From assembly GCF_014652675.1 (NCBI RefSeq), contig NZ_BMZG01000008.1:32454-96453 (forward strand): 64,000 bases of DNA, given 5' to 3'. The notes under the pieces are model-generated. The model did not search any database, was not told the origin of the DNA, and saw nothing but the letters and a program-made list of their open reading frames with translations. This stretch comes from Formosimonas limnophila (GTDB lineage: Bacteria; Pseudomonadota; Gammaproteobacteria; Burkholderiales; Burkholderiaceae). Positions 37,993 through 48,790 of this stretch are shown piece after piece (position 1 is the stretch's first letter; every line of letters starts with the position of its first letter). Position numbers and translations under genes: made by a program.

Positions 37993-38844
37993 ATGTACAC
38001 AACCATTGTCTCAACCTCAGTGCTAAACGAGCTGGTTTCGAACCATACACCATTCATCATTGACGCACGGCATGATTTGATGGATGCTTCTGCTGGACGA
38101 GCCGCTTACGCTGCGGGTCACATTAGAGGGGCGCATTTTTTGCATCTGGATGAAGACTTGTCGGGGCAAAAAACAGGGACAAATGGTCGTCACCCTCTAC
38201 CCAATCAATCCGTTTTGGCTGATAAACTGAGTCAATTGGGGCTGAGTCAAAATCAGCAAGTGATTGTGTATGATGCCAACAACGGCATGATGGCTGCCCG
38301 CGCTTGGTGGCTCTTACGTGAGCTTGGTCATGAGGCTGTGGCTGTTTTGGATGGCGGCATAGCTGAGTGGCAAAAGCAAGGGTATGACGTCAGTACAGAG
38401 ATGCCGCCTATGTCAATGACAGAGACGTTTTTAGCACATCCCCCATTAAATACCAGTATCACGGCAAACGAAATACTGGCTCAATTGGATGACGACCACT
38501 ACACCGTCATTGATGCACGCGCGCCCGAACGTTATCGCGGCGATGTCGAACCGATTGACCCTGTTGGCGGTCACATCCCACATGCCATTAATGCGTTTTT
38601 TATGAACAACCTAAATGACGACGGCACATTCAAAAATGCAACATTATTACGTGAGCAATGGCAAAAAATCATCGGCAAAAAGCCGATTCAACAAATCGTT
38701 AACCAATGCGGATCTGGTGTGACCGCCTGCCACAATATTTTAGCTCAGCACATTGCAGGGCTAAAAGGCGCGGCACTCTATCCAGGTTCATGGTCTGAAT
38801 GGTGTTCAGACACCAGCCGACCAGTGGCCACGGGCAATGATTAA
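37993..38844 (+). CDS. sseA: 3-mercaptopyruvate sulfurtransferase (tandem rhodanese)
   Basis: It moves sulfur from 3-mercaptopyruvate to a thiol or cyanide acceptor. Two rhodanese domains are visible, an inactive first (about 5-125) and a catalytic second (about 150-275). The active loop reads NQCGSGVTACHN near 236-247, and the CGSGVTA loop form is that of mercaptopyruvate rather than thiosulfate enzymes. The 283-residue length fits. Confidence 0.91.
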   Translation: MYTTIVSTSVLNELVSNHTPFIIDARHDLMDASAGRAAYAAGHIRGAHFLHLDEDLSGQKTGTNGRHPLPNQSVLADKLSQLGLSQNQQVIVYDANNGMMAARAWWLLRELGHEAVAVLDGGIAEWQKQGYDVSTEMPPMSMTETFLAHPPLNTSITANEILAQLDDDHYTVIDARAPERYRGDVEPIDPVGGHIPHAINAFFMNNLNDDGTFKNATLLREQWQKIIGKKPIQQIVNQCGSGVTACHNILAQHIAGLKGAALYPGSWSEWCSDTSRPVATGND

Positions 38845-38868
38845 ATGACGAGCATGACTGATGCACAA

Positions 38869-39342
38869 TCACCGAGTCCAGTCGTTTCGACCACCTGTTT
38901 TTTCATCCAGTCGGATGTCCGTCATCATCATTGATTTATCCACGGCTTTACACATATCATAAATCGTCAAAAGAGCGACATTCACCGCCGTCAACGCTTC
39001 CATCTCAACGCCTGTTTTACCAACGGTTTCCACAGTGGCCAAAGCGCGAACACAGGACAGTAATTCATCCATTTCAAACGTGACAGAGACCTTTGACAAA
39101 GCCAGCGGATGACACAATGGAATCAAGTCACTACACTTCTTAGCCGCCATAATCCCCGCCAGCTGTGCCACCGCCAGCACATCGCCTTTTGCCGCAGAAC
39201 CCTCGGCAATCATCTTCCAAATCTCTGGCTGTATCACAATGCAGCCACTAGCGCGTGCCACTCGATGTGTGTCTTGCTTCGCAGAAACATCCACCATCTG
39301 CGCATTGCCCGCCGCATCAAAATGCGTGAATTCAGTATTCAT
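38869..39342 (-). CDS. moaC: Cyclic pyranopterin monophosphate synthase MoaC
   Basis: MoaC closes the first ring system in molybdopterin synthesis. The 157 residues include [18 protein letters not shown] at the start, LIPLCHPL in the middle, and [23 protein letters not shown], the family signature. It is the last gene of moeA-moaD-moaE-moaC, 51 bases after moaE. It converges on sseA, with 24 bases between the stops and no terminator seen. moaA is not in the window. Confidence 0.96.
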   Translation of the reverse strand: MNTEFTHFDAAGNAQMVDVSAKQDTHRVARASGCIVIQPEIWKMIAEGSAAKGDVLAVAQLAGIMAAKKCSDLIPLCHPLALSKVSVTFEMDELLSCVRALATVETVGKTGVEMEALTAVNVALLTIYDMCKAVDKSMMMTDIRLDEKTGGRNDWTR

Positions 39343-39393
39343 AACTCATTATTCCATTTGTATTTTTGGTAACCAAGATTTGCTTTGAGTCAC

Positions 39394-39849
39394 TCACAAA
39401 ACATACTGCCACCGTTTGCTTGCCTGCTCATCAGTGTCTTTTGCCTCTACCCACCGCTCACCATGCGCGTTACTGATTTTTTTCCAAAATGGTGCTTCGG
39501 TCTTGAGTACATCCATAATGAATTGTGCAGCCTCAAAAGCACTCTTTCTGTGCCCTGACGCCACTAACACCAAAACAATCTGAGCATTCTGCGCCAAAAC
39601 TCCGACACGATGCACAATCCGTACCGCAGATAAATCAAAGTTTACACAAGCCTGCTGCGCGATATTGTGTAAAACTTGCTGCGCCATCGGCACATAGCAT
39701 TCCAAAGTCAATGTTGTTGCCAAATCATCGTCATCACGAACCTGCCCGACGAACGCCACCACAGCCCCACAGTCGCCCAAACCACGCACAGCCTCGTAGT
39801 GCTCTGTCAGACTAAAATCTTCCTCACCAATCACCACATGAATCATCAT
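39394..39849 (-). CDS. moaE: Molybdopterin synthase catalytic subunit MoaE
   Basis: MoaE takes sulfur from MoaD thiocarboxylate to make molybdopterin. Typical residues are GAVVAFVGQVRD, LECYVPMAQQVLHNIA, RIVHRVGVL, SGHRKSAFEAAQFIMDVLK and APFWKK. The ATG at 39849 overlaps the moaD stop as TGATG and gives 151 residues. Confidence 0.94.
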   Translation of the reverse strand: MMIHVVIGEEDFSLTEHYEAVRGLGDCGAVVAFVGQVRDDDDLATTLTLECYVPMAQQVLHNIAQQACVNFDLSAVRIVHRVGVLAQNAQIVLVLVASGHRKSAFEAAQFIMDVLKTEAPFWKKISNAHGERWVEAKDTDEQASKRWQYVL

Positions 39850-40094
39850 CAACCACCCGTCACTGGTGGGAAAATCGCTACTTCATCACCATCGGCCAAT
39901 GCCGCACAACCATGCACCACCTGCTGATTGACCGCCATACGCCACGAACGCGACGCATCTAATTCTGCCGCCCACACATCACCACGGTCAATGAGATACT
40001 TTAACAAAGCGTCAGTAGTATCAAATGATGGTAAACGCTCCTGTGCCACACCGAACACCTCTTTAAACCGCGCGAAATACAACACCTGAATCAT
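39849..40094 (-). CDS. moaD: Molybdopterin synthase sulfur carrier subunit MoaD
   Basis: A ubiquitin-fold sulfur carrier of 81 residues ending in the required Gly-Gly (FPPVTGG). The middle stretch MAVNQQVV, then LADGDEVAIFPPV, is standard. The ATG at 40094 is chosen because GAGG lies five bases before it; the in-frame GTG at 40100 is part of that ribosome site, which itself overlaps the moeA stop. Confidence 0.92.
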   Translation of the reverse strand: MIQVLYFARFKEVFGVAQERLPSFDTTDALLKYLIDRGDVWAAELDASRSWRMAVNQQVVHGCAALADGDEVAIFPPVTGG

Positions 40095-40101
40095 AACCAC
40101 C

Positions 40102-41298
40102 TCACAAGCTCATCAATTCAGTCAGAGAAACAGCTCGAAGCACATCGCCACCGTGAACCACTTGCCCAGCCTCAACCCGAACCAGCACATCAGCATTTGC
40201 CACACTGGTCATAACCCCTGAACCCTGCGTGCCAGCTAATTGAACCCCCGAATCTGTATAGGTAGTGCGCAAAAACTCGACACGCTTCACATCGGGCTTG
40301 AGCCAATCAAAATCAGCCAGCACATCAAACCAACGCGGCAGTAACCGTGCCATACCCAATCGAGCGCGAACATAAGGTCGGGCACACAAACACGCGGTCA
40401 AGAAACTCGACACAGGATTACCAGGCAAACCAATCAAAGGCGTCGCCAAAACCTGCCCAAACGCCAGCGGTTTACCCGGTTTCATGGCCACTTGCCAGCT
40501 GTGCAGCTCACCAAGAGAGGTGACTGCCTGCTTCACATAGTCCTCTTCACCGACAGACACCCCACCACAAGTGACAATCAAATCCGCCACGACAGCCGCC
40601 CTTCTCAATAAATCAATGGTCAGCGACAAATCGTCGACAACCTGCTCATCCAAAACCACCTCACAGCCCCATTGACCAAACAATGCAGCCAAAGCATAAC
40701 GATTGCTGTTATAAATCTGACCTTCCGCCAGTGGCTGACCAACATCGACCAACTCGCTGCCTGTGGTCAACAAAGCCACTTTTAATAAAGGTCGCACCAA
40801 AACTTGCTCAACCCCCATTGAGGCCAATAAAGCCACATGCGCTGCTGTCAGCCGCAAACCAGCTTTCAATAACGTCGCCCCAGCGGCCACATCTTCAGCC
40901 CGACGACGAATAAACTCACCCGAAGCGCAGACGGCTCTCACATGCAGAACATTATCAGACACCACGCACAGCTCCTGCATCACCACCTGTGTCGTCCCAT
41001 GAGGAATGGCCGCCCCAGTAAAAATTCGAGCGGCTTCACCTCGACTTAAAGGCACACCCGTTTCCCCCGCGCTGATTCGCTGCACCACTCGAAAAGCTGT
41101 CGTTTCATCAAAGCCTTCTGGCGCAGAAATCGCGTAACCATCCATCGCACTGTTGTCAAAGGGGGGAACATTCATCTGTGCCAAGACATCAGCGGCCAAA
41201 ACACGACCAGACGCTTCAGAAAGAGCAACAGAGGCCACATTCTCAAGCACATGTGCCGATTCAATTAATTCGGAAATAATGGTTTCAATAGATTTCAT
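40102..41298 (-). CDS. moeA: Molybdopterin molybdenumtransferase MoeA
   Basis: MoeA inserts molybdate into adenylylated molybdopterin. The 398 residues contain PPFDNSAMDGYA near 46-57, RIFTGAAIPHG, TTGSELVDVGQPL, VTCGGVSVGEEDYVK and KPGKPLAFG, all family signatures. It heads the minus-strand run moeA-moaD-moaE-moaC and ends just before the moaD ribosome site. Confidence 0.95.
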   Translation of the reverse strand: MKSIETIISELIESAHVLENVASVALSEASGRVLAADVLAQMNVPPFDNSAMDGYAISAPEGFDETTAFRVVQRISAGETGVPLSRGEAARIFTGAAIPHGTTQVVMQELCVVSDNVLHVRAVCASGEFIRRRAEDVAAGATLLKAGLRLTAAHVALLASMGVEQVLVRPLLKVALLTTGSELVDVGQPLAEGQIYNSNRYALAALFGQWGCEVVLDEQVVDDLSLTIDLLRRAAVVADLIVTCGGVSVGEEDYVKQAVTSLGELHSWQVAMKPGKPLAFGQVLATPLIGLPGNPVSSFLTACLCARPYVRARLGMARLLPRWFDVLADFDWLKPDVKRVEFLRTTYTDSGVQLAGTQGSGVMTSVANADVLVRVEAGQVVHGGDVLRAVSLTELMSL

Positions 41299-41376
41299 AC
41301 TGGCATTATAACGATTCGTCCAATCACGCTTTGGGTTTGTTGAAACATCACTAATCTATCCAACATCTATCCAACA

Positions 41377-41405
41377 AAAAAACCTCGCAATAAGCGAGGT
41401 TTTTT
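41377..41405. terminator. Rho-independent terminator after lolA
   Basis: Arms AAAAAACCTCGC and GCGAGGTTTTTT, perfect over 12 bp, around a 5-base loop. It lies 36 bases beyond the lolA stop on the minus strand and upstream of moeA, so it separates the ftsK-lolA unit from the moe/moa operon. Confidence 0.88.
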
Positions 41406-41440
41406 GAAATTAGATAATTTTTTGCAGTTGATGATAAACT

Positions 41441-42064
41441 TTACTTCGCCGTCGCAGCATCTGCCGGAGGCGTGAATATGAAAGAGCCTGCTGAAACACT
41501 TGGGTTACGTTGCATGCCTGAGAACACGAGTACCGTAACCTTACCTAAATTATCGTACAGCTCCATGGCACTGGGTAGACCATTGCTCATACCAATATTG
41601 ACTTTTTTGAAGCTACTCGATTTAGACTTGGGAGTGGCTTGTACCCACGAACGACCATCTTTTTCACCTGCATCAGAGAGCGTGAAATTAGCCGACAAGT
41701 CAGCACTGCCGAATAACACCGCGGCAGGTGACGAACCAATCGCACTGCCCAGTGATTTTTTGGTGACTTGGTTTAAATCCTTGTCATAAATGGCGAGCGT
41801 TTTGCCATCGCTGACCAAAACTTGTTCATAAGGCTTAGTATACGTCCAGCGGAACTTACCGGGACGCGCGAAAACAAATGTCCCTGAGCTGGTTTTGCCT
41901 TTGCCGCCCAAAACTTGCTGGGTAAAGCTGCCTGAGGCACTTTTAACGTCACGATTGAACTGCTGTAACTCTTCAATCGGTGTGGCATGTGCGCTCATGA
42001 CAGACAGGCCTGCCGCTAAAGCAGCAGCACCAAAAACAGATTTGAAACGAATCGTCAATGACAT
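41441..42064 (-). CDS. lolA: Outer-membrane lipoprotein carrier protein LolA
   Basis: LolA ferries lipoproteins through the periplasm from LolCDE to LolB. The 207-residue precursor has a Sec signal peptide ending SAHA-TP near residue 27. The mature part has SGSFTQQVLGG-type residues (here ASGSFTQQV), GTFVFARPGKFRWTYTKPYEQVLVSDG-like residues read in pieces (FARPGKFRW, QVLVSDGKTL) and an FTPPADA tail. It follows ftsK by 87 bases, the common ftsK-lolA order. Confidence 0.94.
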   Translation of the reverse strand: MSLTIRFKSVFGAAALAAGLSVMSAHATPIEELQQFNRDVKSASGSFTQQVLGGKGKTSSGTFVFARPGKFRWTYTKPYEQVLVSDGKTLAIYDKDLNQVTKKSLGSAIGSSPAAVLFGSADLSANFTLSDAGEKDGRSWVQATPKSKSSSFKKVNIGMSNGLPSAMELYDNLGKVTVLVFSGMQRNPSVSAGSFIFTPPADAATAK

Positions 42065-42151
42065 ATGTTTTCCTTATTGATAAACAACCCATTTTGTCAC
42101 AACAATGGGGACAAAACTTGTAGCGAACTCAGCACCATTAACCCAAAGCCC

Positions 42152-44479
42152 TTAGCCACCATTATTCGGCGCGATGACTTCACGATTGCCATTGCTTTGC
42201 ATGGCGGAGACCACTCCACTTTTCTCCATCTGATCAAGCAATCGCGCGGAGCGGTTATAGCCAATGCGCAACTCTCGCTGCACATAAGAAATCGAAGCAC
42301 GACGGCTTTTCACCACCAATGCAACGGCTTGGTCATACAACGGGTCAGCTTCTTCATCGGTTGACTCGCCAAACTCACCACCTTCGGCATCGGTTCCGCC
42401 ATTGAGAATTTCATCGAGATAATCAGGTTCACCCTGTAGCTTGAGACTTTCGACGACACGGTGCACCTCATCATCCGAAGCATAAGCACCGTGCACACGA
42501 ATCGGCATGCCCAAACCTGATGGCAAGTACAGCATATCGCCTTGCCCCAAAAGTGCTTCTGCGCCCTGTTGATCGAGAATCGTGCGTGAGTCGATTTTGC
42601 TGGATACTTGGAACGCAATCCGTGTCGGCACGTTCGCTTTAATCAAACCCGTGATGACATCAACGCTTGGGCGCTGTGTCGCCAAAATGAGGTGAATCCC
42701 CGCCGCACGCGCTTTTTGCGCAATACGGGCAATCAATTCTTCGATTTTTTTACCCACCACCATCATCAAGTCGGCCAACTCGTCAATCACGATGACGATA
42801 TTGGGCAAACGATTCAAAGGTTCTGGCGCATCGGGCGTTAAGCTGAACGGGTTAGGAACGTGTTCCTCTTTGGCTTTGGCATCGTCGATTTTTTTGTTGT
42901 AACCTGCGAGATTACGTACACCGAGCTTACTCATGAGCTTATAGCGTTTTTCCATCTCGCCCACTGCCCAATTCAGCGCATGAGCCGCTTGTCGCATATC
43001 TGTGACCACGGGACAGAGCAAATGAGGAATGCCCTCATACACGCTCATCTCCAACATCTTTGGGTCAATCAGGATTAAGCGCACATCCGCAGCCTCTGCC
43101 TTGTACAACAGTGACAGAATCATGGTGTTAATCCCCACCGATTTACCAGAACCCGTCGTACCCGCAACGAGCAAATGCGGCATTTTGGCCACATCAGCGA
43201 CCACAGGTTTACCACCAATGTCTTTGCCCAACGCCACAGACAACGGTGAATGGGAGTCGTGAAACACTTGCGAACCGATGATTTCAGACAAACGCACAAT
43301 TTGACGTTTGGGGTTTGGCAGCTCCAACGCCATATAATTTTTACCAGGTATCGTTTCCACGACACGAATAGATGTCATCGAGAACGAGCGCGCCAAATCC
43401 TTAGCCAGATTGACAATCTGACTGCCCTTAACACCTGTCGCAGGTTCAATCTCGTAACGCGTCACCACAGGACCAGGATAAGCGGCAACCACAGTCACTT
43501 CAACATTAAAGTCACGCAGCTTTTTCTCAATCAGACGCGACGTGTATTCCAAGGTCTCATTTGAAACCGTCTCTTGCATCACATCAGCAGGATCAAGCAA
43601 TGACAATTCAGGCAATGAAGCATTATTCATCTCGGCAAACAATGACACCTGTTTTTCTTTATGAACGCGCTCAGATTGAACCACTGGTGGTGCGGGTGGC
43701 TCTATACGTACAGGTGGCGCTGTTTCGATACGTTGCTTTTCTTTCTCGACGATTTTTTCGCGTTTTTGGGCAACCTCTACGCCCACTTTCTCATCTTTTT
43801 TCGCCGAGAAATGTGCCATGATTTTGAAAAACATCTTCTCGATGGCCGAGCCAATGCGCTCACACAAAGACAACCACGAAAAATTAAAAAACCAGCTTAA
43901 CCCCGTACAGAAAAACAACAACAAAAACAACGTTGTGAATGTATCGCCAATCACTTTAGGCAAAACCCCACTACCACCCGCCATCATTGTCCCCAGCACA
44001 CCACCCGCTCGATAAGGCAGCTCCAATGCCCAATCGCTCATGTGCTGCGCCTCTAAACCCATGCTCGAGAACAAGAGGACAGCGAAACCAACTCGGAACA
44101 AGAATTTATCACGCAGCTCCTGCTGGCTCTCAAGAAAAGTGCATCGTTCATCAAACGAGAGTAAGCTCAAATGCAAAAATCGGCGATAGCCCACCAAAAT
44201 CACCAAACCACACAGCACCACCCACCAATAAGCAGATAAACCAAATACATACAGCATCATATCCGAGACCCATGCGCCAAGCCGACCACCCCAATTCTGT
44301 ATTTCAGTAATCTGGCTGCTGGCATGGTTAAAACTGGGGTCTTTGGGCGAGTAGCTGAACAAAATAAGCAACAAGGCCACACCCAAAATGGCAAACAACA
44401 CCCACGTCATCTCGCGCAGCAGTTGACTAGCGCGTTCGGACAGGGGTGGGGCTTTAAACGTGTTGGGTTTCGATGACAT
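42152..44479 (-). CDS. ftsK: DNA translocase FtsK
   Basis: FtsK pumps chromosome ends through the closing septum and helps dimer resolution. The 775 residues show four hydrophobic segments in about 25-200 and a proline- and glutamate-rich linker (about 230-275). The RecA-like motor follows, with Walker [13 protein letters not shown] and Walker [13 protein letters not shown]. The C-terminal gamma winged helix (about 705-770) has [20 protein letters not shown], which reads KOPS DNA. The linker is short, as in non-enteric FtsK. Confidence 0.95.
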   Translation of the reverse strand: MSSKPNTFKAPPLSERASQLLREMTWVLFAILGVALLLILFSYSPKDPSFNHASSQITEIQNWGGRLGAWVSDMMLYVFGLSAYWWVVLCGLVILVGYRRFLHLSLLSFDERCTFLESQQELRDKFLFRVGFAVLLFSSMGLEAQHMSDWALELPYRAGGVLGTMMAGGSGVLPKVIGDTFTTLFLLLFFCTGLSWFFNFSWLSLCERIGSAIEKMFFKIMAHFSAKKDEKVGVEVAQKREKIVEKEKQRIETAPPVRIEPPAPPVVQSERVHKEKQVSLFAEMNNASLPELSLLDPADVMQETVSNETLEYTSRLIEKKLRDFNVEVTVVAAYPGPVVTRYEIEPATGVKGSQIVNLAKDLARSFSMTSIRVVETIPGKNYMALELPNPKRQIVRLSEIIGSQVFHDSHSPLSVALGKDIGGKPVVADVAKMPHLLVAGTTGSGKSVGINTMILSLLYKAEAADVRLILIDPKMLEMSVYEGIPHLLCPVVTDMRQAAHALNWAVGEMEKRYKLMSKLGVRNLAGYNKKIDDAKAKEEHVPNPFSLTPDAPEPLNRLPNIVIVIDELADLMMVVGKKIEELIARIAQKARAAGIHLILATQRPSVDVITGLIKANVPTRIAFQVSSKIDSRTILDQQGAEALLGQGDMLYLPSGLGMPIRVHGAYASDDEVHRVVESLKLQGEPDYLDEILNGGTDAEGGEFGESTDEEADPLYDQAVALVVKSRRASISYVQRELRIGYNRSARLLDQMEKSGVVSAMQSNGNREVIAPNNGG

Positions 44480-44615
44480 GCGAGTGAACCTAAATCAGAC
44501 TGTAAACAGGCGACATTTTACCGCGTTATGCCTGCAAACATGAGGTTAAAGGCAAAAATTCCACTCAAAGCGGGATTCAAACAAAACTGCCTTGTCACAT
44601 CATCCGTAAATACGC

Positions 44616-45591
<976 letters not shown>

Positions 45592-45858
45592 TTAATGTAC
45601 AGAACAAGCACCTTGGCGATAGCCCATTACTTTCTCATCCACACAAGCCGAACAGGCATTGCTGTACGTTTTTTCTTCTGATGAAGGGCAAAGTGTTGTC
45701 ACACATCGAATTTCTGTGTCTCTATATGCACAAACAAGTCGGTGTTCTTGAGTGCAGATTTGTGGGCGATCTTTGAGACAGTTTTACCAAGAAGTTGATG
45801 GCTCTTGCTCAGCAGGTTTCACAGCCAAGCACCCTGAGAGCAAAAACAGCCATGTCAT
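45592..45858 (-). pseudogene. Kazal-like cysteine-rich lipoprotein gene, broken by an in-frame stop
   Basis: An 89-codon frame starts at ATG 45858 with a lipoprotein signal (MTWLFLLSGC, cysteine at residue 10). It meets TAA at 45784-45786, codon 25. The same frame then stays open for 63 codons to TAA at 45592. It reads RPQICTQEHRLVCAY and later TYSNACSACVDE, then YRQGAC. The CTxE..VCA, TYxNAC and GAC spacing is that of Kazal-type protease inhibitor domains. A single C-to-T change (CAA to TAA) would explain the stop. It lies 33 bases after the Cds1-type gene. Confidence 0.6.
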
Positions 45859-45891
45859 GATGATGTGTTTTTTTCACACCTGTCCCCCTTG

Positions 45892-46974
45892 TTATTCCGA
45901 GAACCACACACCCTGCTCAAAGAACCGCTCATAACGCAACATCCAAGGAGCAATGTCACAACCTTGTGTCTTTAACCATTGCTCATCAAAATAGGTATTA
46001 GCGTATCGGTTACCATCGTCACAGATGAGCGTCACAATCGAGCCCGATTCGCCTCTTTTTCGCATTTCACTCATCAGCGTGAATACACCAAATAAATTCG
46101 TCCCTGTTGACCCACCACAGCGACGACCCAAGACTTTTTCGAGAAAATGCACCGCTGCATAACTTGCTACATTAGGCACACGAATCACGCGATCAATCAC
46201 AGACGGGATAAAAGATGGTTCAACCCGTGGTCGGCCAATCCCTTCCACACCAGAGCCACCTTCGCACATATGCTCACGCGAACCACTGTGGAAACTGTCA
46301 TAAAACACCGAATTCTCAGGGTCAACCACACACACACGCGTCGCATGATGCTGATAGCGAACATAGCGGCCAAATGTAGCACTCGTCCCGCCCGTCCCTG
46401 CACCACACACAATCCATGTCGGTTCAGGATTTGCTTCTAATTTCATTTGTGAGAACACCGTTTCAGCGATGTTGTTGTTGCCACGCCAATCCGTCGCGCG
46501 TTCGGCATAAGTGAATTGGTCAACGTAATGCCCTTTTAATTCAGCAGCCAGTCGTCGAGCCTCATGGTCAATCATCGCCGCATCATCGACAAAGTGACAC
46601 TCACCACCATAAAACGTAATCGCTTTGACCTTCTCCAAAGACGTCTCGCGCGGCATGACCGCGATGAATCGCAGTCCAAGCAAGCGCGCAAAGTACGCCT
46701 CCGATACCGCCGTACTGCCGCTGGATGCCTCGATGATGGGCGTTCCTTCAACAATCCAACCATTGCACAAGCCGTACATAAACAAGGAGCGCGCGAGGCG
46801 ATGCTTCAAGCTACCTGTTGGATGTGTTGATTCATCCTTAAAATATAGTTGAATCTCTGGCACCGCCGGAATCGACAAAGGAATCAAATGTGTATCAGAC
46901 GAGCGGTTGTAATCCGCTTCAATGGTACGAATCGCACGTTGGACCCAATTATTCATATTGCTATTATCTTTCAT
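45892..46974 (-). CDS. PLP-dependent cysteine synthase-fold enzyme, Cds1 type
   Basis: The 360-residue protein has the fold-type II core of cysteine synthases. The PLP lysine lies in [18 protein letters not shown] near residue 56, the Asn/Ser loop in [18 protein letters not shown], and a glycine-rich phosphate loop in [15 protein letters not shown]. The extended N-terminus and the TYFDEQWL stretch resemble L-cysteine desulfhydrase Cds1, which makes H2S, pyruvate and ammonia. That activity is inferred. Start is ATG 46974; ATG 46956 is possible. Confidence 0.82.
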   Translation of the reverse strand: MKDNSNMNNWVQRAIRTIEADYNRSSDTHLIPLSIPAVPEIQLYFKDESTHPTGSLKHRLARSLFMYGLCNGWIVEGTPIIEASSGSTAVSEAYFARLLGLRFIAVMPRETSLEKVKAITFYGGECHFVDDAAMIDHEARRLAAELKGHYVDQFTYAERATDWRGNNNIAETVFSQMKLEANPEPTWIVCGAGTGGTSATFGRYVRYQHHATRVCVVDPENSVFYDSFHSGSREHMCEGGSGVEGIGRPRVEPSFIPSVIDRVIRVPNVASYAAVHFLEKVLGRRCGGSTGTNLFGVFTLMSEMRKRGESGSIVTLICDDGNRYANTYFDEQWLKTQGCDIAPWMLRYERFFEQGVWFSE

Positions 46975-46977
46975 TTG

Positions 46978-47379
46978 TTATGCGACGGACTCATAAAGCT
47001 CTAAAGGCAAGCCATCAGGATCGGCAAAGAACACAAACCGACGCCCCGTAAACTCGTCAATCCGCACATCCTCTACCGCAACACCCCGCGACTCTAAGTA
47101 TGATTTACAGGCTAGAACGTCGTCCACACAAAAGGCTAAATGTCGTAAACCACAAGCCTCTGGTCTTGAGGATCGTTGTGGTGGATTAGGAAAAGAAAAT
47201 AGCTCAATCTGACCACCGTCGGGCAAAACCAAATCGAGCTTGTATGAGTCACGCTCTGCACGATAGTTCTCATCGATGATCCGTAAACCCAAAATATCGG
47301 TATAAAACAACTTCGACACCGCATAGTCTGAGCAGATAATCGCTGCATGATGAATATTTTTGAGCATAAATTTCACCAA
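46978..47379 (-). CDS. VOC family (glyoxalase-like) metalloprotein, YaeR/SMU1112c type
   Basis: The 133-residue protein opens with NIHHAAIICSDYAVSKLFYTDILG and ends with FFADPDGLPLELYE. His near the start and Glu near the end are in the metal-ligand positions of the vicinal-oxygen-chelate fold. The reaction is unknown. AAAGG lies five bases before a TTG at 47379 and eight before GTG 47376, so one of these is likelier than the ATG at 47367. It is between panB and the Cds1-type gene, with 3-8 base gaps. Confidence 0.8.
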   Translation of the reverse strand: MVKFMLKNIHHAAIICSDYAVSKLFYTDILGLRIIDENYRAERDSYKLDLVLPDGGQIELFSFPNPPQRSSRPEACGLRHLAFCVDDVLACKSYLESRGVAVEDVRIDEFTGRRFVFFADPDGLPLELYESVA

Positions 47380-47387
47380 TTTAACCT

Positions 47388-48251
47388 TTATGCTCCCGTA
47401 AAGCCATGCTCAGGCTGAGGAAACACACCAGACTTAACCTCTGCCACATAAGCATCAATCGCCTCAGCAATGCTGCTCTGCCCTGCCATGAAGTTTTTGA
47501 CAAATTTGGCTTTTTTACCCGGAAATACATCGAGCATGTCATACAGCACCAAGACTTGACCATCGGTGTCTTTGCCTGCACCAATGCCAATCGTCACCAA
47601 GTGTACGTTCTCTGTCACCATTTTGCCGACATGCATCGGCACAGCTTCGAGCACAAGCATCGATGCGCCTGCTTGCTCAAGGATTTTGGCTTCCTCTAAC
47701 AATTTTTGCGCCGCTTCTTCGGTTTTTGCCTGAACCTTAAAACCACCAAGCTGATAGACCGACTGCGGCGTTAAGCCGAGATGGGCACAAACTGGGATGC
47801 CGTTTTGCACCAATGTTTTGACGATTTCGGCCAACCACGCGCCGCCTTCGACTTTCACCATATGCGCCCCTGCCTGCATCAGCTTCACCGCATTATGCAA
47901 GGCGTCTTCAACTGTGCCATAACTGCCAAAAGGCATGTCCGCCACCACCCAAGCGCGCGAGGTCGGGCGCGTATACAAACCGCGCAAAACCGCCTTCGTG
48001 TGGTAAACCATATCATCCAATGCAACTGGCAATGTGGTTCGCTGCCCTTGAATCACATTGCCCAATGAATCACCCACCAACAGACAATCCACATGATGAG
48101 TATCAAGCAGCGCGGAAAAAGAAGCGTCATAACACGTCAACATGGCGATTTTCTCGCCTTTTGCCTTCATTTCAAACAAAGTTGTGAGCGAAATCGGCTT
48201 AATGGGCTTTGATTCAGGCGTTGGGGTTGAACCGTAAGGTGATGTGCTCAT
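47388..48251 (-). CDS. panB: 3-methyl-2-oxobutanoate hydroxymethyltransferase PanB
   Basis: PanB adds a hydroxymethyl group from methylene-tetrahydrofolate in the first step to pantoate. The 287 residues have [60 protein letters not shown] and [19 protein letters not shown]. It starts after folK by 32 bases, in the common pcnB-folK-panB order. Confidence 0.96.
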   Translation of the reverse strand: MSTSPYGSTPTPESKPIKPISLTTLFEMKAKGEKIAMLTCYDASFSALLDTHHVDCLLVGDSLGNVIQGQRTTLPVALDDMVYHTKAVLRGLYTRPTSRAWVVADMPFGSYGTVEDALHNAVKLMQAGAHMVKVEGGAWLAEIVKTLVQNGIPVCAHLGLTPQSVYQLGGFKVQAKTEEAAQKLLEEAKILEQAGASMLVLEAVPMHVGKMVTENVHLVTIGIGAGKDTDGQVLVLYDMLDVFPGKKAKFVKNFMAGQSSIAEAIDAYVAEVKSGVFPQPEHGFTGA

Positions 48252-48283
48252 GTGATTAAATCCTTTAACTCATTGAGTTTAAA

Positions 48284-48787
48284 TTAGTTTTTAATTAAGT
48301 CAATTTGCTGAGGCTGTATCTTCATTAGACACTCTCGGACACAATTGCTTTGCCCCTGTGCGCTCAACCAAATCAAATCTTTGTCAATCTCTGCCAACGG
48401 CATCAACACAAACGCCCGCTCGGTCATTCGAGGATGAGGGATGGTCAAATACTCATCGTTCAGCACAACATCACCATACAACAATATGTCTAAATCCAGT
48501 GTTCGTGGCGCATTTTGATAATGACGCTCGCGACCGTACTTTTGTTCCAGCTTCTGTAACTCAACCAGCAACTGATGCGGCAGCAATGTAGTACTAATTT
48601 TTGCGACAGCGTTGATGTAGTCTGGTCCATCCGCATTTTCACCAAACGGTGGGCTGAGGTAAAGTGACGACGTGGATATTAGCTGCGTATCGGGCAGTTT
48701 TGCCAATTCATCAAACACGGCACGCAATGTCGCTTGCGCGTCGCCGAGATTAGCACCGAGTGCAATATAAGCATGAACAGCATTCAA
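48284..48787 (-). CDS. folK: HPPK: 2-amino-4-hydroxy-6-hydroxymethyldihydropteridine diphosphokinase
   Basis: FolK pyrophosphorylates the pterin precursor of folate. The 167 residues include AYIALGANLGDAQATL, the substrate loop SPPFGENADGPDYINAV, and RTLDLDILLYGD with catalytic Asp residues, then IPHPRMTERAFVL. It follows pcnB by three bases, the standard order. Confidence 0.95.
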   Translation of the reverse strand: MNAVHAYIALGANLGDAQATLRAVFDELAKLPDTQLISTSSLYLSPPFGENADGPDYINAVAKISTTLLPHQLLVELQKLEQKYGRERHYQNAPRTLDLDILLYGDVVLNDEYLTIPHPRMTERAFVLMPLAEIDKDLIWLSAQGQSNCVRECLMKIQPQQIDLIKN

Positions 48788-48790
48788 GGC

